NCBI GenBank assembly: GCA_016710365.1
Contig: JADJVW010000007.1
Span: 62,001 to 126,000 of the forward strand
Length of the DNA: 64,000 nucleotides
Direction of reading: 5' to 3'
Source: Candidatus Caldilinea saccharophila
GTDB lineage: Bacteria; Chloroflexota; Anaerolineae; Caldilineales; Caldilineaceae
Shown here: in pieces, positions 10,564 to 18,362 of the stretch
Layout of the letters: every line of letters starts with the position of its first letter
How positions within the stretch are numbered: position 1 is the stretch's first letter
Notes under the pieces: generated by a model
The model's input: only the letters and a program-made list of their open reading frames with translations
Databases searched by the model: none
What the model was told of the DNA's origin: nothing
Made by a program: the position numbers and the translations under genes

Positions 10564-11598
10564 ATGCGTGACAAGCAGGAGACCGCGCGCCAGATTCGGG
10601 TTGGCGTCATCGGCGCGGGCGGCATGGGCGAGCGCCACGCCCGCAACCTTACCCACGAAGTGGCTGCGGCGCAGGTGGTGGCGCTGTCGGACGTCGACGC
10701 GGCGCGGCTGGGAGTAGTCGCGGCTGCGTGCGGCGTCACGCACACCTTTACCGACGCCGATGAATTGATCCGGCATTCAGATGTGGAAGCCGTGCTGATC
10801 GCCGCCCCGGATCGTTTCCACGCCGCGCTCACCCAGGCGTGCCTCGCCGTCGGCAAGCCGGTGCTCTGCGAGAAGCCGCTGGCGCTCAGCGCAGCGGAAG
10901 CGCGGCGTATTGTAGATGCCGAGGTCGCGGGTGGGCGGCGGCTTGTGCAAGTTGGCCTGATGCGCGAGTACGATCCCGCGCATCTTCGGGTCAAGCAATT
11001 GCTCGACAGCGGCGCGCTGGGCAAAGTGCTGGCCTTCCGTGGCGTGCACATCAACGGCGGTGCGCTCTCGTGGCGCACGGTGGAAGATGTGATCACCAAC
11101 TCAGCGGTGCACGATCTGCACTCGGCGCGCTGGATGATGGGCGACGAGATCGTGCGGGTCTACGCCAGCCATGCGCCCTACAGCGCCGATCGACCGGACA
11201 CGGCGCGCCTGGTGCTGATCCAACTCCACTACCGCGGCGGCGCGGTCGGCCACATCGAGTGCAACATGGAGGCGGGCTACGGCTACGAGGTGGATGTCAA
11301 GCTGACGGGTGAACGTGGCTCTGCCGAGACCAGTTCGTTGCAGAGCGCCGTGGTGCGCCGCGATAACCAACGCGGCCAGTGGATCGAGCAAGATTGGCTG
11401 CAACGCTTCGAGACCGCCTATATCCACGAGGTTCGCGAATGGATCTGCTCGTTGCAGGTTGGCGCACCGACCGGCCCCTCGGCGTGGGATGGCTATGCGT
11501 CGATGTTGGTGGCGGACGCCTGCATCGCCTCCGCCAAGAGCGGCCAGCCGGTTGATGTGGATATCCCAGAGATGGCAGAGATGTATCGGAGGACATGA
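10564..11598 (+). CDS. iolG: Inositol 2-dehydrogenase (Gfo/Idh/MocA family)
   Basis: A 344-residue NAD(P)-dependent oxidoreductase that would oxidise myo-inositol to scyllo-inosose, the entry step of the pathway. The N-terminal Rossmann fold shows GVIGAGGMGERH (residue 14). The signature CEKPLALS (about 101) supplies the lysine typical of the family. VGLMREYDPAH (about 130) and the NSAVHDLHSARWM segment (about 178) carry the substrate-site Asp/His pattern of bona fide IolG. It is the closest of the three dehydrogenases in this cluster to classical IolG. The start at 10564 follows GGGGTG. Confidence 0.85.
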   Translation: MRDKQETARQIRVGVIGAGGMGERHARNLTHEVAAAQVVALSDVDAARLGVVAAACGVTHTFTDADELIRHSDVEAVLIAAPDRFHAALTQACLAVGKPVLCEKPLALSAAEARRIVDAEVAGGRRLVQVGLMREYDPAHLRVKQLLDSGALGKVLAFRGVHINGGALSWRTVEDVITNSAVHDLHSARWMMGDEIVRVYASHAPYSADRPDTARLVLIQLHYRGGAVGHIECNMEAGYGYEVDVKLTGERGSAETSSLQSAVVRRDNQRGQWIEQDWLQRFETAYIHEVREWICSLQVGAPTGPSAWDGYASMLVADACIASAKSGQPVDVDIPEMAEMYRRT

Positions 11599-11599
11599 C

Positions 11600-11683
11600 A
11601 ATCTCATAATCTCTCAATCTCGTGATCTGGATGAGGAGATTGAGAGATTATGAGATTGAGAGATTATGAGATTGAGAGATTTC
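11600..11683. repeat. Inverted plus tandem GAGATT repeat between iolG and iolE
   Basis: A 22-base perfect inverted repeat (11600-11621 with 11636-11657) is followed by tandem copies of a 16-base unit, GAGATTGAGAGATTAT (11636, 11652, partial at 11668). The unequal copy number suggests slippage. It sits directly upstream of the iolE leader. It is not a CRISPR: the unit is short and has no spacers. Confidence 0.75.
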
Positions 11684-11718
11684 TTTTCCGATTGATGGAC
11701 TATTAATAAGGACGTCTT

Positions 11719-12627
11719 ATGAGCGATACAAACATCAAAGTTGGCAATGCGCCTTGTTCGTGGGGCGTGATCGAAAACGTGGAAGGCGAGCGCGGCGGCT
11801 ATGTCCAGGTGCTCGACGAGATGGCGGCGACGGGCTATGCCGGCACGGAACTGGGCGACTGGGGCTTTATGCCCACCGACCCGGAGAAGCTGCGCGCCGA
11901 ATTGGATGCACGCAAGTTGAAATTATTGGCCTCCTGGGTCAGCGTCAGGCTGCACGATGCATCCGGCCATGCGGCCAGCGAAGCCGACGCGGTGCGCACC
12001 GCGCGCCAGCTTGCCGAAGTCGGCGGCCCGGAAAACTTGATTGTGCTGGGCAACGATCCTTACGTCGACCCGATGCGCACGCTCAACGCCGGCCGCCTGA
12101 CGCCAGAGATGGGCATGAGCGAGGCGCAGTGGCAGGTCTTCGCCGAGGGCGCCGATCGCGTGGCGCAGGCAGTGAAACGCGAGACCGGGCTGCGCACCGT
12201 CATGCATCACCACATCGGCACCTGGATCGAGACGCCAGAGGAGACGGCGCGGCTGCTGGAAATGACCGATCCCGGCGTGCTTGGCCTCTGCTTTGACACC
12301 GGCCATTACACGCACGGCGGCGGCGACCCGCTCACCGGGCTGCGGCGCCACGCCGATCGCATCTGGCACGTGCACTTCAAGGATCACAACCCCGCGGTGG
12401 CGGCCCAGGCCAAGGCGGAAGGCTGGGATGCTGTGACGGCAGTGGGCAAAGGTCTCTTCTGCGAGCTGGGCAAGGGCGACGTCGACTTCCCAGCCATCCT
12501 GGCCGAACTGCAGCGCATGAACTACGGCGGCTGGATCGTGGTCGAGCAGGACGTGCTGCCGGGCATGGGCAGCCCGAAAGAAAGCGCCGCACGCAACCGC
12601 GCCTACATCCGCAGCATTGGGCTTTAA
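11719..12627 (+). CDS. iolE: Myo-inosose-2 dehydratase (IolE)
   Basis: A 302-residue TIM-barrel enzyme of the xylose-isomerase-like superfamily and of the usual IolE length. It dehydrates 2-keto-myo-inositol (scyllo-inosose) to the cyclohexanedione used by IolD. The signature NAPCSWGVIEN (residue 10) and the metal-ligand segments MHHHIGTWIE (about 158), CFDTGHYTHGGGD (about 194) and WHVHFKDH (about 217) are present, and VEQDVL lies near the C-terminus. The start follows AAGGA. The product passes directly to IolD, encoded upstream in the same island. Confidence 0.94.
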   Translation: MSDTNIKVGNAPCSWGVIENVEGERGGYVQVLDEMAATGYAGTELGDWGFMPTDPEKLRAELDARKLKLLASWVSVRLHDASGHAASEADAVRTARQLAEVGGPENLIVLGNDPYVDPMRTLNAGRLTPEMGMSEAQWQVFAEGADRVAQAVKRETGLRTVMHHHIGTWIETPEETARLLEMTDPGVLGLCFDTGHYTHGGGDPLTGLRRHADRIWHVHFKDHNPAVAAQAKAEGWDAVTAVGKGLFCELGKGDVDFPAILAELQRMNYGGWIVVEQDVLPGMGSPKESAARNRAYIRSIGL

Positions 12628-12782
12628 TCATCTGGCAGAAAGAAAGTACAGTAATTCACGATTTGTCTCACACGAAGTCACAAAGGCCACAAAGGTGAAG
12701 ATGGTGTTCTTTGCGGCTTTGTGTGAGTTTCGTGAAGTACTGAAGTATCTTTGACGCAGAGGCGCGGAGGTGTAGACGCGAA
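12628..12782. repeat. Repeat-filled spacer that runs into the iolI reading frame
   Basis: It contains an inverted CACACGAAGTCACAAAGG / CTTTGTGTGAG repeat (12669-12735), then a CGCAGAGGCGCGGAGG word (12755-12770) of the family seen at 1879-1990. The repeat continues to base 12782, exactly where recognisable iolI coding sequence begins. No promoter or ribosome-binding site was recognised for the downstream gene. Confidence 0.6.
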
Positions 12783-13547
12783 GTGGGCTACCAAGGACTG
12801 GAACTGTGGGCGGATAAGGTTTACACCTATCTGGAAACCCACTCGCTGGAGGAGTTGAACGCGCTTTTTGTGGACAACGGCGTTGCGCCGCTCAGCCTCA
12901 ACGCGCTCGTTTTTGTCGGTTTCCGCGGCAACGAGTACGCACAGGTGCAGCAGCGCTGCAAGGTGATGTGCGAGATCGCGGAAGCCATCGGCTGCCCGAT
13001 GCTCGTAACGGTGCCTAGTCCGACCGAGACGCGCTGGCAGTTGCCCTGGCCGGCCGTGGTGGCAGAGTACGTCACGGTGCTGCGCGACCTGGCGGAGATT
13101 GCCGCGCCGCACAAGGTCAGGCTCTCCTTCGAGTTCCTGGGCTTTGGCTGGTGCACCGTGCGCACACCCAGGGGCGCCTGGGAGATCGTCCAGGCAGTGG
13201 ATCGCCCCAACGTCGGCATGACGGTGGACTGCGCGCATCTCTACGCCGGTGGCGGCCTGATCGAGGAACTCGATGCGCTCGACCCGGCCAAGGTCTTTGC
13301 CTTCCATCTCGACGACCTGGAGGACACCTGCAAGGAGGCGATCACCGACAACACCCGCCTCTATCCCGGCAGCGGCGTGATTCCGCTGGACGAGATCTGC
13401 CAGCGTATGGCCGCCATCGGCTACGACGACGCCTGCTCGATCGAGCTGTTCCAGCCCGCGTATTGGGAGCTTGATCCGCTGGAAGTTGCCAGGCAGTGCC
13501 GCGCCAGCGCGCTCAAGGTGCTGTCGCCATATTTCAGTATAACTTGA
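12783..13547 (+). pseudogene. iolI: Inosose isomerase (IolI), N-terminus replaced by repeat DNA
   Basis: A sugar-phosphate isomerase/epimerase TIM barrel matching Bacillus IolI along its length: YLETHSLEELNALF, LSLNALVFVGF, FEFLGFGWCTV, DCAHLYAGG, FHLDDLED and SIELFQPAYWEL. IolI interconverts inosose isomers, letting D-chiro-inositol enter the pathway. The reading frame is open back to a stop at 12741 but has no ATG. The first recognisable residues, GYQGLELW, correspond to about residue 27 of Bacillus IolI. The first barrel strand is therefore missing, replaced by a repeat. A GTG at 12783 is possible but has no clear ribosome-binding site. The protein may be inactive. Confidence 0.8.
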
Positions 13548-13554
13548 AAAGAAT

Positions 13555-13645
13555 TGGGTGTGTTCAAAATTAGTTGGCGTAGGGCGATTTGGCAAATCGC
13601 CCTACAGTGGTAGCACCAGCGTCTCGACTGAGTTTGAACACACCC
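13555..13645. mobile_element. MITE-like element, family B, with 8-base target duplication
   Basis: A 91-base element bounded by inverted repeats GGGTGTGTTCAAA (13556-13568) and TTTGAACACACCC (13633-13645). It contains a second perfect hairpin, GTAGGGCGATTT / AAATCGCCCTAC. It is flanked by AAAAGAAT at 13547-13554 and again at 13646-13653. The left duplication includes the last base of the iolI stop codon, so the element landed at the very end of iolI. No coding capacity. Only one copy was seen in this window. Confidence 0.75.
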
Positions 13646-13782
13646 AAAAGAATAGACGACGCATGTGGCTGATTAGACGGATTTACACGGAGTAACGGCA
13701 AAAAAAATCCGCGTAAATCCGCCACATCCGTCGAATCCGTGGTCTATGTTTCTACTCACCCACAAAGGATACCACTCGCTCT

Positions 13783-14949
13783 ATGACTACAACTCTCAAC
13801 ATCGGCGTCATCGGCATGGGCTGGATGGGCATGGCCCACAGCCGCGGCTATCGCGCAATACCGGACCGCTTCTGGGATGGCGGCATCCGTCCGCGCCTTG
13901 TCATCTGCGCCGACGATTTGCCGGCGCGCGCCCAACAGGCGCAGCAGATGTTCGATTTCGAGGAATCGACCAACGACTGGCGCAAGGTGATCGACCATCC
14001 CGACGTGCAGGTTGTCAACATCGCCTCGCCCAACTTCTTGCACAAAGAGATGGTGCTGGCTGCGATCGCCGCCGGCAAGCACGTCTTCTGCGAGAAACCC
14101 ATCGGCCGCTACCCAGAAGAGGCCATCGACGTGGCGGAGGCCGCGCAGCGCGCCGGCGTCATGACCGGCGTCGGCTTCAACTATCGTTGGGCGCCGCTGG
14201 TGCAGTACACGCAGCAACTCATTCAGGCGGGCAAGCTGGGCGAGTTGACCCACTACCGCGGCCGCTTCTACTCGATGTATGGCAGCAACCCTTACGGCCA
14301 ACTGACCTGGCGCTTCAAGTTTGACCAGGCCGGCTACGGGGTGCTGGGCGACATCATGACCCACGTCGTGGACATGGCCCACTTCCTGGCCGGCCCGGTC
14401 GACCGGCTGGTGAGTCAGCGCAACACCTTCATCAAGGAGCGTCCGCTGCCTGTGCCTGGCCGCGGCACCCATTTCTCGGTCGGCCAGCCCGGCGATCCGG
14501 CAGGAACGGTCGAGAACGAAGACTATATCGGCGCGCTGGTCGAGTTTGCCAACGGTGTGCAGGGGACACTGGAGACCTCGCGCACAGTCTTTGGCCCGAA
14601 GTGCGAGATGGCCTATGAGATTTACGGCACGAAGGGTGCGGTCAAATGGAACTTCGAGCGCATGAATGAGCTTCAGGTCTACTTGCCGGATGAAGAGATC
14701 GGCCACGATGGCTTTGTGACGATTTTTGGCAGCCCGGACCATCCGCTGCACGGCCGCTTCAATCCTGGCCCTGGCATCGGCCTGGGCTATGACGACCTCA
14801 AGACCATCGAGGCCTTCCACTTCCTGAAGTCGATCGTCGATGGCGCGCAGATCGAACCGGGTTTCGGCGCCGCCTATACCGCCGCCCGCACCAACCAGGC
14901 CATGATCCGTTCGTGGGAGAGCGGTTCGTGGGAATCGGTAAGCGCATGA
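13783..14949 (+). CDS. Gfo/Idh/MocA-family dehydrogenase, probably acting on an inositol isomer
   Basis: A 388-residue NAD(P)-dependent oxidoreductase. It has Rossmann motif GVIGMGWMGMAHSR (residue 8), the family signature FCEKPIGRYPEEA (about 98), and C-terminal domain segments GFNYRWAPLV, RFYSMYGSNPYG and GDIMTHVVDMAHF containing the conserved Asp-x3-His pattern. It is longer than IolG and closer to the scyllo-inositol and sugar dehydrogenase branch. The exact substrate cannot be read from sequence. It overlaps the next dehydrogenase by ATGA, so the two are translated together. Upstream (13655-13745) is another inverted ATCCG-type repeat. Confidence 0.85.
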   Translation: MTTTLNIGVIGMGWMGMAHSRGYRAIPDRFWDGGIRPRLVICADDLPARAQQAQQMFDFEESTNDWRKVIDHPDVQVVNIASPNFLHKEMVLAAIAAGKHVFCEKPIGRYPEEAIDVAEAAQRAGVMTGVGFNYRWAPLVQYTQQLIQAGKLGELTHYRGRFYSMYGSNPYGQLTWRFKFDQAGYGVLGDIMTHVVDMAHFLAGPVDRLVSQRNTFIKERPLPVPGRGTHFSVGQPGDPAGTVENEDYIGALVEFANGVQGTLETSRTVFGPKCEMAYEIYGTKGAVKWNFERMNELQVYLPDEEIGHDGFVTIFGSPDHPLHGRFNPGPGIGLGYDDLKTIEAFHFLKSIVDGAQIEPGFGAAYTAARTNQAMIRSWESGSWESVSA

Positions 14950-16061
14950 GTGGGCCAGACGCGCCGCCCGCAGTCCGCGTTGGCGTCCTGGGCAGCAGTT
15001 GGTGGACAGATTCGATGTATCTGCCCGCATTGGCTCGTCACCCGCACGGTCGCGTCGTCGCCATTGCCGGGCGCGCTGCTGATGAGTTGGCGCAGCGCTG
15101 GCACATTGGGCACGCTTTCGAACAGTACGAGGATCTGCTGCAGAGTGGATTGGTGGACGCGGTCATTGTTGCCACGCGCAACGACCGTCATTACCCGCTC
15201 ACCCTGGCCGCGCTGGAGAACGATCTTCACGTATTATGCGAGAAGCCGCTCGGACTGAGTTACGTAGAAGCCGCGCACATGGCGACGCACGCGGTTGCGC
15301 GCGGCAGGATCTGCATGACGCCCTTCACCTATCGCTATATGCCGGTTTCCCGCTATCTCAAAACCTTGCTCGACGGCGGCTACATCGGGCGGCCCTATCA
15401 CCTCAACTTCCGCTACTTCACCGGCTTTGGCCTTGCCGGCGGCTACAACTGGCGCTTTGATGAGTCCGTAGCCGGCTCGGGCGCGCTGGGCGACATCGCC
15501 TCACACTTTCTTTACCTCGCCCGGTGGTTTTTCGGCGACATCACCGCAATCTGCGCCGAACTGGGACGGCTGGTGGAGCGGGCGCAGTTGAACCCGGCCG
15601 GCCAGCCCTACCCACAGGCCGACGACAATGCGATGATCCTGCTCAAGTTTGCCAATGGCGCGCAGGGGGTGATCCACGCCTCGACGGTTGCCAATGAAGA
15701 AACGCCATTTGGTCAACTTCATGAATTAGACTTGCACGGCGACGGCGGCACGCTTCATGCCCACATCGACTGGGACCAGGCGCAACAGATCCGCGGGGCG
15801 CGCATCGGTGAAGGCGCAGCCCGCTTGCTGCCTATCCCGGACGAGATCTGGCAGGGCGCGCGTCGCGACACGGTGCACAACACCTACCGCGACGTCTTCC
15901 GCACGCAGGAAACCATGGCGCGACAGTGGGTTTCCGCTATTGCGCAAGGCCAGTCGGTCAGGCCGGACTTCGCCGACGGCGCTTCCATCCAGCGCATCAT
16001 GGACGCGGCCCAACGCAGCCACGCCGAGCGACGCTGGGTTGGCGTCGAGGAGATCGGCTAG
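14946..16061 (+). CDS. Second Gfo/Idh/MocA-family dehydrogenase, translationally coupled
   Basis: A 371-residue oxidoreductase whose ATG (14946) overlaps the upstream stop as ATGA. An earlier in-frame start at 14913 is less likely. It has the Rossmann segment VGVLGSSWWTDSMY, where the usual GxGxxG is degenerate (GSSWW), VLCEKPLGLS near residue 96, and FTYRYMPVSRYLK, GDIASHFLYLARWF in the substrate domain. The two coupled dehydrogenases may form one oxidation-reduction pair for converting inositol stereoisomers, as paired Idh enzymes do in other bacteria; that role is inferred. No ribosome-binding site of its own is needed. Confidence 0.82.
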   Translation: MSGPDAPPAVRVGVLGSSWWTDSMYLPALARHPHGRVVAIAGRAADELAQRWHIGHAFEQYEDLLQSGLVDAVIVATRNDRHYPLTLAALENDLHVLCEKPLGLSYVEAAHMATHAVARGRICMTPFTYRYMPVSRYLKTLLDGGYIGRPYHLNFRYFTGFGLAGGYNWRFDESVAGSGALGDIASHFLYLARWFFGDITAICAELGRLVERAQLNPAGQPYPQADDNAMILLKFANGAQGVIHASTVANEETPFGQLHELDLHGDGGTLHAHIDWDQAQQIRGARIGEGAARLLPIPDEIWQGARRDTVHNTYRDVFRTQETMARQWVSAIAQGQSVRPDFADGASIQRIMDAAQRSHAERRWVGVEEIG

Positions 16062-16082
16062 TCCAGATAGGCGCAAATCAAC

Positions 16083-16196
16083 GATCCACAGATGACACAG
16101 ATGGCACAGATTTTGGAGAGGGGCTTGTTCGTTGAGCGGTTCTAGGGAGCGCACACGGGCTTGTCATCTGTGAAATCTGCGTAATCTGTGGATAAT
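16083..16196. repeat. Inverted ATCCACAGAT repeat before iolC
   Basis: The left arm (16083-16115) reads ATCCACAGATGACACAGAT and onward, and the right arm (16163-16196) is its imperfect complement ending ATCTGTGGATAA. The same family lies at 32671-32743. No coding content was seen. Confidence 0.65.
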
Positions 16197-16237
16197 TTTC
16201 CCTGCTGCACCCCACGTCAGTCGAAAGCGAGGACGCA

Positions 16238-17254
16238 TTGACAGAAATTCTCTATGACCTGATGACGCTCGGCCGCTGTGGGATGGATCTCTTTGCGCAG
16301 AATATCGGCGCGGACTTTGCAGCGATCACAGGATTTGACGCCCACATCGGTGGATCGCCCACCAACATCGCGGTGGCTGCCAGCCGGCTAGGGCTGCGCA
16401 CCGCGCTGCTCACGGCCGTGGCGCCTGACCTCGTGGGCGACTTCGTGCTGGCGCATCTCGAAGAGGAGGGCGTCGATACGCACTACATCCCGCGCAAGCC
16501 CGGCACGCATACCGGCCTGGCCGTCGTCGGCGTGCAGCCGCCGGATCGCTTTCCGCTGCTCTTCTATCGCCACAACCCCGCAGATATCTGGCTCACGGTG
16601 GATGACGTCGCGGCGGCGCCGCTGGCCAAGACGCGCGCGCTCCTGCTTTCCGGCACTGCGCTCAGCCGCGGCTCTTGCGCCGCGGCGACGATCTTCGCCG
16701 CGCAACAGGCGTCCGCGGCCAGTGTGACAACCTATCTGGATATTGATTTGCGACCCGATCAGTGGGCAGATCCAAACGCGCTGCGCGCTGCCTTGGGCCA
16801 GCTCCTGCCGCAGGTTGATGTGGTGATCGGCACCGAAGAAGAAGTCTATGCTCTGTTGGGCGCCGCGCCGGAAAGTGTCTTTGCCGGCCAACGGCTGAAC
16901 CCAGAGCAGCGCGCCGAATTGAATGTGGTCGTGCCAATCTTCCTGGCGGCGGACGTGGAGCGCACGCTTATCCTCAAACGCGGCTCACACGGCGCTTCGG
17001 TCTTTGCCGCCGGCCATGCGGCAGTCGATGTTTCAGGCTTCCCAGTCGAGGTGCTCAATACGGTCGGTGCGGGGGACGCCTTTGCTGGCGGCCTCATCTA
17101 TGGCCGCTGCCAGGGGTGGGATTGGCGCGCCAGCGTGCGCATGGGCAACGCGTGCGGCGCACTCGTCGTCACCCGCCACGGCTGCGCCGCGGCCATGCCG
17201 CGGCGGGATGAGGTGGAGGTTTTTCTCGCGGCGCATGGCGGCCCATCCGCATAG
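16238..17254 (+). CDS. iolC: 5-dehydro-2-deoxygluconokinase (IolC)
   Basis: A 338-residue PfkB-family carbohydrate kinase. It phosphorylates 2-deoxy-5-keto-D-gluconate, the IolB product, to DKGP. The N-terminal GGSPTNIAVAASRLG (about residue 34) and the C-terminal PfkB signature NTVGAGDAFAGG (about 269), which contains the catalytic Asp, are intact. LTLGRCGMDLFAQ-type residues at the N-terminus are characteristic of IolC. The start is TTG at 16238, chosen because GAGGA lies 6 bases upstream and no ATG is nearby. A MITE sits between this gene and the second iolB. Confidence 0.9.
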   Translation: MTEILYDLMTLGRCGMDLFAQNIGADFAAITGFDAHIGGSPTNIAVAASRLGLRTALLTAVAPDLVGDFVLAHLEEEGVDTHYIPRKPGTHTGLAVVGVQPPDRFPLLFYRHNPADIWLTVDDVAAAPLAKTRALLLSGTALSRGSCAAATIFAAQQASAASVTTYLDIDLRPDQWADPNALRAALGQLLPQVDVVIGTEEEVYALLGAAPESVFAGQRLNPEQRAELNVVVPIFLAADVERTLILKRGSHGASVFAAGHAAVDVSGFPVEVLNTVGAGDAFAGGLIYGRCQGWDWRASVRMGNACGALVVTRHGCAAAMPRRDEVEVFLAAHGGPSA

Positions 17255-17282
17255 ACCCGCGCCGCCGCGCCAACAAACTCAG

Positions 17283-17404
17283 TACAGGTGGACGTAATTC
17301 TGCCGGTAGATTTGGTAGGGACAGCCCTGCGCCTGTCCGGTTTCCGGGCGCACACGGGGGTGCGCCCTACCAAGCAACCAATGAGGTATTTCAGCCCGTG
17401 TGTA
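17283..17404 (+). mobile_element. MITE-like element, family A, copy 2, with 5-base target duplication
   Basis: A 122-base element starting TACAGGTGGACGTAATT and ending with the complement of TACACACGGGCTGAAAT. CTCAG flanks it on both sides (17278-17282 and 17405-17409), a clean target-site duplication. An internal hairpin is bounded by GGTAGGG / CCCTACC. It lies between iolC and the second iolB, ending only 22 bases before the iolB start, so it could influence that gene's transcription or translation. Related copies are at 4003 and 40033. Confidence 0.8.
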
Positions 17405-17426
17405 CTCAGTGAAAAGGAGAGTAACT

Positions 17427-18263
17427 ATGACGCATCTGATCCACCCGGCCCACACCCAGGGCGAGACGATTGTGGTGACGCCGCAGCGCGCGGCCTGGCA
17501 GTACTTGAGCTTTCGGGTAATTGTACTGGCGAAGGGAGAGCACTACACCATACACACCGGCGACGAGGAGGTTGCGTTGGTGCCGCTGCAAGGGACGGGA
17601 GCGCTTCAGGTTGACGGCCACGAATATAGGCTCGACCGCAGCAACGTCTTTGTCGGGCCGCCGTCGCTGCTCTACGCGCCGCCGGGCCGGACGATCCAGG
17701 TTACAGCGGAGCGCGCGTTTGAATTTGCCATCGGCGGCGCGCCGGCCACGGGCAAATACGGGATTCGCTTGATTCGACCCGACGAGATTAAGTGCGAAAT
17801 CCGCGGTGGCGGCGCGGCCCAGCGCCAGGTCAATCACATTCTTGCGCCACCTCTCCTGGCCGAACGCTTGATCCTCTTTGAAGTCTACGTGCCGGGCGGC
17901 GCCTGGTCGGGCTGGCCGCCACACTGCCATGACGGCACGGATGGCTCGCCCTATCTGGAAGAAACTTACTACTACCGCATCGATCCTGTGGATGGCTTCG
18001 CAATTCACCGCAACTACCGCCTCGATGGGACATTTGACGAGTTGCTGCTGGCGCGCAACGGCGACCTGGTGCTGGTGACGCAGGGCTATCATCCGGTCGC
18101 GGCCGCGCCGGGGAGCAACGTCTATTTCCTGAACTTCCTGGCCGGCGAGCTATTGGACGAAGCACGTGCGCGGCCGCCGCTGGACGATCACCATTTTGCC
18201 TGGATGAAACAGAATTGGGAGGGCAACCGGCTTGTGTTGCCGATTCCTGGAACGCTGTTATGA
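17427..18263 (+). CDS. iolB: IolB-like 5-deoxy-glucuronate isomerase, copy 2
   Basis: A 278-residue bicupin clearly homologous to the IolB at 968-1870. It retains EIRGGGAAQRQVNHI, GWPPHCHD (metal ligands), LEETYYYR and QGYHPV. It lacks the acidic insert after the His motif present in copy 1 and is otherwise quite different, so this is not a recent duplication. The ATG at 17427 is chosen because AAGGAGAG lies just upstream. The gene ends the inositol island, followed by a strong bidirectional terminator. A distinct deoxy-keto-sugar substrate or simple redundancy are both possible. Confidence 0.9.
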   Translation: MTHLIHPAHTQGETIVVTPQRAAWQYLSFRVIVLAKGEHYTIHTGDEEVALVPLQGTGALQVDGHEYRLDRSNVFVGPPSLLYAPPGRTIQVTAERAFEFAIGGAPATGKYGIRLIRPDEIKCEIRGGGAAQRQVNHILAPPLLAERLILFEVYVPGGAWSGWPPHCHDGTDGSPYLEETYYYRIDPVDGFAIHRNYRLDGTFDELLLARNGDLVLVTQGYHPVAAAPGSNVYFLNFLAGELLDEARARPPLDDHHFAWMKQNWEGNRLVLPIPGTLL

Positions 18264-18293
18264 CGGCCCCTCTATGGCAGGGTCAAGCCAATC

Positions 18294-18335
18294 AAAATAA
18301 AGAGCGCCACCCGCTTGGGTGGCGCTCTTTATTTT
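18294..18335. terminator. Bidirectional terminator between iolB copy 2 and the fasciclin gene
   Basis: A 19-base-pair perfect stem (18294-18312 with 18317-18335) with a GCTT loop. A-rich and T-rich ends lie on the outer sides, so it works as a U-tract terminator for transcription arriving from either side. It sits between convergent genes. Confidence 0.92.
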
Positions 18336-18362
18336 GGGAAATATGTCTATGGACGGCCGTCG

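Noticed and set aside
11636..11683. Tandem repeats here and at 60129-60170 as CRISPR arrays
   Set aside because: Units of 15-16 bases directly abut with no spacers, and there are no cas genes.
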